From assembly GCA_035507035.1 (NCBI GenBank), contig DATJOJ010000007.1, positions 62,001-126,000 of the forward strand: a DNA stretch of 64,000 bases, in the 5' to 3' direction. The DNA is from DATJOJ01 sp035507035. Lineage in GTDB: Bacteria > Acidobacteriota > Terriglobia > Terriglobales > Acidobacteriaceae. A program made the position numbers and the translations under genes. The notes under the pieces are model-generated. The model saw only the letters and a program-made list of their open reading frames with translations, had not been told where the DNA came from and ran no database searches. The stretch's first letter is position 1. Every line of letters starts with the position of its first letter. This document shows positions 17,923 through 26,077 of the stretch, piece by piece.

Positions 17923-20630
17923 CAGCGGCGCCACTCATCAATCAGGTTGGCCACGAGTCCGGTCCAGCCGGTCTGATGGCTTGCGCCCAAACCCTGCCCG
18001 GTGTCTCCGTGGTAATACTCGTTGAACAGAAGATAATCCCGCCAGTGCGGATCTTCCTGAAACTTGCGATAAGGTCCAAAGCAGGGACGACGCCCGCTGG
18101 CGTCCCGCCGGAATAGTCCAATCATGCGATCTGCAACTTCCTCAGCCATCTTCAGCGGAGTGATGGATTCACCACCGCTACTTGCCGTTTGCACGGCAAA
18201 TTCCGGCCCTAGCGCACGCGCAAATTTCAGCAGAGTTCGAATCAGCAAATACGAAGTTGGAAACCACAAAGGACCGCGCCAGTTGGAGTTTCCGCCCTTA
18301 ATTTTCTCGTTGGATTCCCCAGGCTCGTATCCCATGCAGCGGCCGTGAAAGCAGAACGGATGCTGTTCGTGAAATTTCGACAGGCTGCGAATGCCGTGTG
18401 CAGAAAGGAATTCGTCGGGATTCCAAAGATGCTGCAAAACGCGAGTAACCTGTCCCGAGTCTGCAATCGCCAGCACGAAGCGTTTGTCGTCGACGGTATA
18501 GCACGCATTGCCGACAAGATCGGGGCGGTTGCGGATAAACCACTCGACGTTCGCCAGGAACTCCGGATGAGGATCGAGATCTTCACGATTAAGTACCTCG
18601 ACCGCATACAAGGGGATCAATCCCACCATCGATCGCAGCCGGAACTTATTGAACTCGCCGTTCGGCAGGCGCAGCACGTCATAGAAGAATCCTTCCTCTT
18701 CATCCCATAGCTGGTAGTTGCGGCCGCCCATCTTTTTCATGGCGGCGCCGATATAAATGAAGTGTTCAAAAAACTTAGTGGCGAGAACCTCGTAAGTGGG
18801 GTTGAAGTTCGCCAGCTCCAGCGCTGCGCGCATGAGATAGAGACAATAAAAACCCATCCAACCGGTCGCATCGGACTGCTCCAAAACAGCTCCGCCAGGC
18901 AATTTCTCGCTGCGATCGATCACCGTGATGTTGTCGAGGCCAAGAAATCCGCCTTCAAAAACATTGTTTCCACCACTGTCTACGCGATTCACCCACCAGG
19001 CGAAATTCATCAGCATCTTGTGCAAGCATTTTTCAAGGAATGCCAGGTCACCTTTGCCCGTGCGGATTTTCTCATTCTGATAAACCCGCCACACCGACCA
19101 CGCGTGCACCGGGGGGTTTAGATCCGAGAACTCCCACTCATACGCCGGAATTTGTCCATTCGGATGCTGAAACTGTTCAAACAACATCGCCCACAGATTT
19201 TCCTTGGCAAATTCCGGATCGACCAGAGAGAGCGTCGTGCACTGAAACGCCAAGTCCCACGAGGCAAACCACGGGAACTCCCATTTATCGGGCATCGACA
19301 GCACACGCATGGAATTCAAGTGCCGCCAATGAATATTGCGGATGTGCTTGTGTCCCTCGGGCGGCGGATGGCTGTCGCCCTCCAGCCAACGATTGACATC
19401 AAGCAGATAAATTTGCTTGCCCCACAACATGCCCGCAAACGCCTGCCGCTGAATCTGCTTTTCTTCTTCGGTAGCTCGGGGCGGATGGATGGTCTCATAA
19501 AATTCATCCGCTTCGTGTTTTCGTTCCGCCACGATTTTGTCGACGTCTTGCAAAGGCCGGGCGATTTCGTCTGGGCTCAACCTTAAGCGAAGTACGGTGG
19601 ACTCGGACGGCAGAACCTGCAGGCAATAATGCAGACATGCCTTCGTGCCCAAATGCTGGAAATTCACGCACGGTTCGCCGTGAATGATGTGGCGATGAAA
19701 CGCATCTTTCACGTAGGGCGTGCGGTTGACGGCAGAAGGACCGTAAAGCCGAGCGCTGTTCGTTTCGTTATTTGTAAACAATGCCCGCCCCCCAGTCGGA
19801 CCGTACAAGTAGCGCTGGCCGAGGCTGTAATGCAGTTGTAGATTGGTGAGCGGCAATGCGCTGGAATCGTCGGCAAAGAGCGAGAGATAATTCGAAGCGG
19901 CAGGACCGAGTTTGATGTGGGGCTCCGGGCTCGGCGGATCCGCCCATGCCCAGGTGTTGCGAAACCAAAGCTGCGGCAGAACATGAAGTTCAGCCATCTC
20001 CGGGCCGCGGTTGAATGCCTCAATCCGAATGCAAATGTCCTCGGGCGACGCCTTGGCATATTCGATGAAAATGTCGAAATATCGGTCATCGTCGAAGATG
20101 CCGGTATCGAGCAGCTCAAATTCGCCTGCTTGTCCTTGCCGGCGGCGGCTTTCTTCAATGAGGCGCGAATAGGGATATTCTCGCTGCGGATACTTGTACA
20201 GCATCTTCATGTAGCTGTGCGTCGGCGTGTTATCGAGATAGAACCAGTATTCTTTTACGTCTTCGCCATGGTTGCCTTCATTGCACGAAAGCCCGAACAT
20301 CCGTTCTTTCAGAATTGGATCACGGCCGTTCCAGAACGCCAATGCAAAAACCAGCAGTTGATAGCGATCACAAATTCCCGCAATGCCATCTTCCCCCCAC
20401 CGATACGCCTTGCTGCGTGCCTGATCGTGGGTGAGATAATCCCATGCATTTCCGTCAGCGCTGTAATCTTCCCGCACGCCACCCCAGGAACGCTCGCTGA
20501 CGTACGGACCCCATTTCCGCCACGGCGGCACACCACCCTCGTGGAACTCTGCGAGACGAGCGTGTTCTGCACTCGGCAAGTTAGACTTGGTCCTTGGTGC
20601 ACGCGATTTTGTGGCCTTGCGAGTTGGCAA
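17922..20630 (-). CDS. GH63-like glucosidase (MGH1-like glycoside hydrolase)
   Basis: 902 residues. The body matches the large GH63/mannosylglycerate-hydrolase-like (alpha/alpha)6 enzymes: ERSWGGVREDYSADGNAWDY near the start, LSCNEGNHGEDVKEYWFYLD, KWEFPWFASWDLAFQ in the middle and NSNWRGPLWFPTSYLLIR near the end. There is no signal peptide, so it acts in the cytoplasm, probably on a glucosylated solute or a short glucoside. The start is a TTG preceded by a near-perfect AGGAGG. It is divergent from the GH13 gene at 20813 and coupled to the channel gene downstream. Confidence 0.85.
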   Translation of the reverse strand: MPTRKATKSRAPRTKSNLPSAEHARLAEFHEGGVPPWRKWGPYVSERSWGGVREDYSADGNAWDYLTHDQARSKAYRWGEDGIAGICDRYQLLVFALAFWNGRDPILKERMFGLSCNEGNHGEDVKEYWFYLDNTPTHSYMKMLYKYPQREYPYSRLIEESRRRQGQAGEFELLDTGIFDDDRYFDIFIEYAKASPEDICIRIEAFNRGPEMAELHVLPQLWFRNTWAWADPPSPEPHIKLGPAASNYLSLFADDSSALPLTNLQLHYSLGQRYLYGPTGGRALFTNNETNSARLYGPSAVNRTPYVKDAFHRHIIHGEPCVNFQHLGTKACLHYCLQVLPSESTVLRLRLSPDEIARPLQDVDKIVAERKHEADEFYETIHPPRATEEEKQIQRQAFAGMLWGKQIYLLDVNRWLEGDSHPPPEGHKHIRNIHWRHLNSMRVLSMPDKWEFPWFASWDLAFQCTTLSLVDPEFAKENLWAMLFEQFQHPNGQIPAYEWEFSDLNPPVHAWSVWRVYQNEKIRTGKGDLAFLEKCLHKMLMNFAWWVNRVDSGGNNVFEGGFLGLDNITVIDRSEKLPGGAVLEQSDATGWMGFYCLYLMRAALELANFNPTYEVLATKFFEHFIYIGAAMKKMGGRNYQLWDEEEGFFYDVLRLPNGEFNKFRLRSMVGLIPLYAVEVLNREDLDPHPEFLANVEWFIRNRPDLVGNACYTVDDKRFVLAIADSGQVTRVLQHLWNPDEFLSAHGIRSLSKFHEQHPFCFHGRCMGYEPGESNEKIKGGNSNWRGPLWFPTSYLLIRTLLKFARALGPEFAVQTASSGGESITPLKMAEEVADRMIGLFRRDASGRRPCFGPYRKFQEDPHWRDYLLFNEYYHGDTGQGLGASHQTGWTGLVANLIDEWRR

Positions 20631-20812
20631 CCTTCCTCCTAAGCTCTCGTAGCCAGCATTTCGAGGTCTCCGAACCGTGAGTGCGAAATTGTATCCGACT
20701 CATGGTGGTCGATTCAGCAAGTTTTACGCTGGAGGTTCACAGGTTGGAATTAGTCGGCACGATCCGCTGTCTGCGATTAAACTCTTGAGCTGATCCCTTT
20801 ATAAACTGAGCA

Positions 20813-22318
20813 ATGCGCAAAACTGAGAATTTGGGCAAACTCTCTTACCGGCCCCATCCCCATCTCTACGAGATCAACACCTGGGTCTGGCTGGAGGAGC
20901 TCTCGGCCGGCTCGGCCCGCCGAATCACGCTTCGCGATGTGCCGGACGAGCACTGGGACCGGCTACGCAGCCTGGGCTTCGATTTCGTCTACCTCATGGG
21001 GGTGTGGCGGCGTAGCCCCATCGGACGAAACATCTTCCGCACCAATCCCGCGGAATTTTCGGCGTTTGATGCGGCCCTGCCAGGTTGGGAGATAAACGAT
21101 GTGGTCGGATCACCATACTCGGTTCAGGACTACACTCCCGATCCGCGAATTGGCACGTTCGAAGATCTGCGCGAGGTTCGGACTAAGCTGCGGTCCCGGG
21201 GTATGGGGCTGATTCTCGATTTTGTTCCCAATCACACTGGCTTCGATCATCCCTGGGTGCGGGAGCATCCGGAACGCTACATTCTGGGAAGCCAGGAAGA
21301 TTTTCGACGCGATCCCGACGCATTTTATCTGGTGGAAAATGACGACGGAAGAAGTGTGTGTGTTGCACGCGGCAAAGATCCCTACTTTGCGCCCTGGCGC
21401 GATGTCGCCCAGCTCAACTACTTGAATCCCGATTGCCGCACGGGAATGATCGAAGTTCTTAAAACTATTGCCTCGTGTTGTGATGGCGTGCGCTGCGACA
21501 TGGCCATGTTGGTGACCAATGAAGTATTCAGCCGGACCTGGGGGAACTTCTTGACCTCGTGGCCGGCGCCGGCAACTGAGTTCTGGCAGGAGGCGGTTGC
21601 CCAACTGCCGGAGTTTTTGTGGCTGGCCGAAGTGTATTGGGACATGGAATGGAAGATGCAGCAACTCGGCTTCAACTTCACCTACGACAAGCGCCTCTAC
21701 GACCGGCTAGTCGGTTCATCTCCGAGGGAGGTGCGGGCTCATCTGATTGCGGATGTCGGCTACCAGAACAAGCTGGCTCGGTTCCTGGAGAACCACGACG
21801 AGCCACGAGCAGCGGCAACGTTTCCTCGTGGGAAGAGCGCTGCCGCGGCGCTGCTGCTATCCACATTGCCCGGAATGCGTTTCTACCACCACGGCCAATT
21901 GGAAGGAAGAAAGATCCGCGTGCCTATGCCCTTGGCTCGCGCAGCAGAGGAACCGGTAGACCACGGAACGCTTGTCGCTTATCAGCAGATCCTCAGCCTT
22001 GCCAACGACGACATATTTCACAACGCGGACTGGAAGCTTCTGGAGATACGACCTGCCGGGGATGACAGTAACAACGATCTGATCGCCTATCGCTGGCGCA
22101 ACGCGAACGGCTGTTCGGTGATCGTTGTCAACCTTGGCAATCGCGCAGCACAAGGGATGGTTCAAGGCACTGATAGCGGAACATCGCAGAAATGTATCTA
22201 CCGCGACGCTCTGACTGGCAAGCAGTTCATCAGTGATCGTGCTGCGATTATGCGAGAAGGCCTTTATGTGAAGCTGGACCCGTATCAGGTACACGCTTTC
22301 TCGGTTCAGGCGCCTTAG
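20813..22318 (+). CDS. GH13 alpha-amylase-family enzyme
   Basis: 501 residues with a complete GH13 barrel. Conserved regions are LILDFVPNHTG (region I), GVRCDMAML with the nucleophile Asp229 (II), LAEVYWD with the acid/base Glu273 (III) and ENHDEPR with Asp329 (IV). A C-terminal beta-sandwich domain follows at about 415-500. There is no signal peptide. It could be an intracellular alpha-glucosidase, a trehalose-related enzyme or a sucrose phosphorylase-like enzyme; the exact specificity cannot be read from motifs. It is divergent from the GH63-like gene, and its stop overlaps that of the convergent cytochrome gene. Confidence 0.88.
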   Translation: MRKTENLGKLSYRPHPHLYEINTWVWLEELSAGSARRITLRDVPDEHWDRLRSLGFDFVYLMGVWRRSPIGRNIFRTNPAEFSAFDAALPGWEINDVVGSPYSVQDYTPDPRIGTFEDLREVRTKLRSRGMGLILDFVPNHTGFDHPWVREHPERYILGSQEDFRRDPDAFYLVENDDGRSVCVARGKDPYFAPWRDVAQLNYLNPDCRTGMIEVLKTIASCCDGVRCDMAMLVTNEVFSRTWGNFLTSWPAPATEFWQEAVAQLPEFLWLAEVYWDMEWKMQQLGFNFTYDKRLYDRLVGSSPREVRAHLIADVGYQNKLARFLENHDEPRAAATFPRGKSAAAALLLSTLPGMRFYHHGQLEGRKIRVPMPLARAAEEPVDHGTLVAYQQILSLANDDIFHNADWKLLEIRPAGDDSNNDLIAYRWRNANGCSVIVVNLGNRAAQGMVQGTDSGTSQKCIYRDALTGKQFISDRAAIMREGLYVKLDPYQVHAFSVQAP

Positions 22319-24099
22319 CGCCCCAGTACTTCGCTCACCCGCTGCATCTGCGCGGCAAATCGAGGCGCGGAATACCCCGAAGGATCCTGCTGCAACTGCT
22401 GAAACAGACCGTCAATCGCCGCCCGTACTTCGGTTGCATTCGCGGGTTTTGCGTTCTGGTTGTAGGCGCGGAATAACGAGTCCAGAGTCATCGTGGCTTG
22501 CTCGGCAGAGCGCTCTCCTTCGAACGCAATCGATCCACCATCCCGCGCCACCCGCCGCATGAGCCGCAAAGTTAGTGACTGATCATAATTCTGATTTTCA
22601 ATCGACCGGCTCAATTGCTCCGCCAGTGAAGCCGCTTTGTTCGCCGATGCCGCGATCTGCTCGCGATTCCCATTCAGCTGGTTCATCAGCCCGGCGAGCT
22701 GCGTCATCTCCTGATTGAACTCCGCGACCACTCCCGGATTAATTTCTTCGATCAGATCGCGGAACACCACCACCCGTGATTCATTCCACGGCGGATTGCC
22801 GGGACGGCGTCCGGCATAGCCACGCTCCTGCCGCCAGCTATCTTCCGGTGCGGTGAGCTTATGATGGCAGGCGAAGCAATCCAGTTCCGCGTACTCCGGC
22901 CAGACTGGACCATTCGCGCGCCGGGCCAGTCGATTCAGAGATTCCCTGAGCTGAACAGCCTGCCCCACGCCCCAAGCCTGCGCCTGCCGCCATGGATCAT
23001 TCTGCTCCGGCATCTTCCAGTGCGGCGGCATGGCATTGGTGAAAACACCCAATTCGAAAGTCAGGTCCGGATGTCCAGCCGCGATCATCTCGTGGTCGAC
23101 GAACTTTTCCGGCGTGCCCAGGTGGCAAGTTAGACATTTCTCCGCCCGCTTCTCCAGATTGCGGGTATCGTACATGCCCAACTCAAGGGACTTGGCATAT
23201 GGCCAATCCTTGGTTGTGTGCGGGCCGAGCCAGCCTGACGCCGGGCCATGACAATTCTCGCAACTCACCCCATCGTCAAGTTCGAAAGTCTGGGCTCGCT
23301 GATCGGCTGGAACGTAAAGTGAATGGCAGACCAGGCATTTTGGCGCTTGGTCCGGCGGGCCAATATTTAGAATTTTCCCGATGCGAACGGAAGTCGGATT
23401 GCGAAGCACGCTGAACGCCCGCGCGTGTTTATCCTGGCCGATCCAGATGCTGTATTCGTTCTGATAAATGCGGGTAGTAGTTTTCGGCTGCACGCTTCCG
23501 TGACAACTGCTGGCCGCGCAACCGCCGGGCCCGTTGTACTTTCCGGCAACCGCGCTTTTTTGAAAATACGCGATCTCGGCAGTTGTTGGCACCGCCGAAG
23601 ACGAATCTGGCAGCGATCGCTTTTCCTCTACCGGCGTGTTGGCAGGGAGCTTATTCTCAGCAACTTCCCGTCGGGCAACTGTTGAGTTTTGCGAATTCGC
23701 CCGGACGTTCAGAACAACTTGATTTGTGCTGCCCGGCAACTGTTGATATCCGCAGGTTTGAACACAATCGATGACCACCCGCGTCGTGGGTGGCGTCCCA
23801 CCGTCGCTGCCGATGCGAATCGCTTTTACCTGCGGACTATTGACGGCTATATGGCTGTACGGCGTAGCCATGACCGTGTCCGGAAGCGCGACCACCACGC
23901 GCGAAGGTGAATCCAGAGTGCTCAATTTTGGGGCTAGCGGACCCTGAGCCGTGATTTGTACCTGAATCCCTTGGGCCTGATCCGACACATCCACTCTTTG
24001 CAACTGGGATTGCCCAATCGGGGCGGAAGCCAAGGCTGCAGCCGCAGTCGAGACGATGAGAACCAGTCCCATTGCCACTGCCCGCTGGGGCTTGTGCAT
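22315..24099 (-). CDS. Secreted AMIN-domain multihaem cytochrome c
   Basis: 594 residues with a signal peptide (MHKPQRAVAMGLVLIVSTAA), an AMIN-like beta domain at about 33-133 that may bind peptidoglycan or outer-membrane partners, and a cytochrome c554-like part. Haem motifs are CAASSCH at 194-200 (a CX4CH spacing), CLVCH at 255, CENCH at 280, CLTCH at 322 and CFACH at 408. A long helical tail (ELLE-type heptads from about 450 on) follows. The ATG at 24099 has the ribosome binding site AAAGGAG; the longer frame to 24480 has none. It is transcribed away from the NuoEF-like gene and belongs to the same electron-transfer region. AMIN fused to a multihaem domain is unusual. Confidence 0.85.
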   Translation of the reverse strand: MHKPQRAVAMGLVLIVSTAAAALASAPIGQSQLQRVDVSDQAQGIQVQITAQGPLAPKLSTLDSPSRVVVALPDTVMATPYSHIAVNSPQVKAIRIGSDGGTPPTTRVVIDCVQTCGYQQLPGSTNQVVLNVRANSQNSTVARREVAENKLPANTPVEEKRSLPDSSSAVPTTAEIAYFQKSAVAGKYNGPGGCAASSCHGSVQPKTTTRIYQNEYSIWIGQDKHARAFSVLRNPTSVRIGKILNIGPPDQAPKCLVCHSLYVPADQRAQTFELDDGVSCENCHGPASGWLGPHTTKDWPYAKSLELGMYDTRNLEKRAEKCLTCHLGTPEKFVDHEMIAAGHPDLTFELGVFTNAMPPHWKMPEQNDPWRQAQAWGVGQAVQLRESLNRLARRANGPVWPEYAELDCFACHHKLTAPEDSWRQERGYAGRRPGNPPWNESRVVVFRDLIEEINPGVVAEFNQEMTQLAGLMNQLNGNREQIAASANKAASLAEQLSRSIENQNYDQSLTLRLMRRVARDGGSIAFEGERSAEQATMTLDSLFRAYNQNAKPANATEVRAAIDGLFQQLQQDPSGYSAPRFAAQMQRVSEVLGR

Positions 24100-24404
24100 C
24101 ACGCTTCTCCTTTGCGCTCGCGTTCTGCCGCGCGGATCTCGGTCTTTCCTTGCCGGACGTGCCTTTCCGCCGATTCGAGAAACCCTGCCAGCAGACCGCG
24201 CCCATTTCTTGACGGTGCCTGGCCGGAACTGCCGCTTTCCCTTTACTGAATTTTTCCGGGGTGCATGGTTATACGACGAATTCGCCAAGAAATCAATCGC
24301 CAATCTACTCTGGACACGAAGGCGGCTCTTGCTATACGATTCGCGCTCTCCTATCTTTTGCCTCGAAGAGTTCGAACTCCGAGAGTAACGGAGCCTCTGG
24401 CATT
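24100..24404. promoter_or_regulatory. Divergent intergenic region between cytochrome and NuoEF-like genes
   Basis: This 305-bp stretch must hold the promoters of both the AMIN cytochrome (leftward) and the NuoEF operon (rightward). No clear operator palindrome was seen. An in-frame GTG at 24261 could extend the NuoEF-like protein by 48 residues, but that translated sequence is rich in Ser and Asn and looks non-coding. Confidence 0.5.
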
Positions 24405-26066
24405 GTGTTTGAACAACTGAGAGCCATACAACGGGATTTCGGCTATCTTCCGGCCGAGCAATTGCAGGCGCTGGCGACACAGATTAAAGTGCCGGTCAGC
24501 CACATCCACGCGGTTGCCAGCTTCTATCCCCACTTTCATCTCACCCCACCGCCCAAAGCCGATGTGCGCGTCTGTGCCGACATGAGCTGCCATCTGCTTG
24601 GCGGTGACGCCGTTAAGCACCATCTGGAAACGTCGTTTCGTGGCGTCGATGCCCAGGAAGTCAGCATTCGTGACGTTTCCTGCCTCGGCCGCTGTGATCA
24701 AGCACCCGCGGTTATGATCAATGACCGCATTTACGCGCACGTAAAAAGTCAGGAGGCAGTAGCCCTGGCGCAGGATGCGCGGTCAGGGAAACCTCTTCCT
24801 GAGCCTTTTCACGATAGCAAACGCATGGCGGTCGTTTCCGACCCCTACGACGGAACCGGACAATATACCGTGGTCCGTCGTTTTGTCGAAACCCGCAACT
24901 GGGAAGGAATTATCGCGGCCCTAAAAGAGGGTGGGTTGCGCGGTATGGGCGGCGCGGGCTTTCCAACCTGGAGCAAATGGGACTTGGTCCGCAAAGAGCC
25001 GGCGACGCCGAAGTACGTAGTCTGCAATGCCGACGAGAGCGAACCGGGAACGATTAAAGATCGCGGCATTATGGAAAACGTGCCTTATCTCGTGATCGAA
25101 GGCATGATCACCGCAGGTTTGGTTACCGGAGCGCGCAAGGGAATTCTCTACATCCGGCACGAGTACGAATATCCCAAAGAAGTTCTGCAGAAAGAAATCG
25201 ACCGCTGTTATGAGCTCGGGTTTCTGGGTTCACGGATCCTCGGCAGCGATTTGGCATTCGATCTCGAAATCTTCGTCAGCCCCGGGGGCTACATCTGTGG
25301 CGAAGAAAGCGCGCTGTTGGAGGCGATTGAAGGGAAACGTGCAGAACCAAGAAATAAACCGCCCTTCCCTGTCAGCGTCGGCTTGTGGGGCAAGCCCACC
25401 GTGATCAACAACGTCGAGACGTTCTGCCTGGCGACGGTGATTCTGACCAAGGGCGCCGAGTGGTTCAAGGCTCAAGGCAAGAACGGAGCTTTCGGAACAA
25501 AATTCGTCGGCATCAGCGGGGACGTGGTTCGGCCCGGGATCTTCGAAGTTCCCATGGGAATCACCTATAACGAACTGCTGTTCGAAAAGGCCGGCGGCAT
25601 TCCTGGAGGCAAAGCTTTGCTGGGCTTCGCACCTTCCGGACCATCCTCGGGATATTTGCCGGCGTCGATGGCGACCCTCCCGCTCGATTGGAACGAAGTT
25701 GCCAAAGCCGGTTCGATGGTGGGCTCGGGGGCGATCGTAGTCTGCGACGAAACTCGCTGCATGCTGGATATGGCGCTGAACGCCACCCGCTTTTATCGCA
25801 ACGAATCCTGTGGCAAGTGTGTTCCCTGCCGCATGGGTTCGCAAAAGATGGTCGAGATGCTGAAGGGCTGGACCGAGGGCCGGAGCTCACCGGGAGATAT
25901 GGCTCTGCTCGACGAGCTTTCTTCGGCCATGAAGCTGGCGTCGATCTGCGGACTCGGCCAAGTCGTGCCGGTTCCAATCGCATCGGTGTTAAAACATTTT
26001 CCGAATGTGGTAGATGATCATTTGAGCCGCCGGCATTGTCCCGGCGGAGTTTGCTTCAGCCAGTAA
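24405..26066 (+). CDS. nuoF: NuoE-NuoF fusion, NADH-oxidising flavoprotein
   Basis: 553 residues from a GTG start. Residues 1-125 are a NuoE-like thioredoxin-fold domain with a [2Fe-2S] set C57, C62, C93, C97. Residues about 145-553 are NuoF-like, with the FMN loop GLRGMGGAGFPTWSKW, NADESEPGTIKDR, the NADH site GGYICGEESALLEAIEG and the N3-type [4Fe-4S] ligands C469, C472, C475 and C515. This is the NADH dehydrogenase module of complex I, hydrogenases and formate dehydrogenases. No hydrogenase, formate dehydrogenase or complex I membrane genes are near. The next gene, with a NuoG-like N-terminus, starts 11 bp downstream and is the expected electron acceptor. Confidence 0.92.
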   Translation: MFEQLRAIQRDFGYLPAEQLQALATQIKVPVSHIHAVASFYPHFHLTPPPKADVRVCADMSCHLLGGDAVKHHLETSFRGVDAQEVSIRDVSCLGRCDQAPAVMINDRIYAHVKSQEAVALAQDARSGKPLPEPFHDSKRMAVVSDPYDGTGQYTVVRRFVETRNWEGIIAALKEGGLRGMGGAGFPTWSKWDLVRKEPATPKYVVCNADESEPGTIKDRGIMENVPYLVIEGMITAGLVTGARKGILYIRHEYEYPKEVLQKEIDRCYELGFLGSRILGSDLAFDLEIFVSPGGYICGEESALLEAIEGKRAEPRNKPPFPVSVGLWGKPTVINNVETFCLATVILTKGAEWFKAQGKNGAFGTKFVGISGDVVRPGIFEVPMGITYNELLFEKAGGIPGGKALLGFAPSGPSSGYLPASMATLPLDWNEVAKAGSMVGSGAIVVCDETRCMLDMALNATRFYRNESCGKCVPCRMGSQKMVEMLKGWTEGRSSPGDMALLDELSSAMKLASICGLGQVVPVPIASVLKHFPNVVDDHLSRRHCPGGVCFSQ

Positions 26067-26077
26067 AAGGGGCGGCG

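Noticed and set aside
24261..24404. Upstream extension of the NuoEF-like protein from a GTG at 24261
   Set aside because: The 48 extra residues have no similarity to NuoE and look like translated intergenic sequence; a GTG at 24405 matches the NuoE start better.
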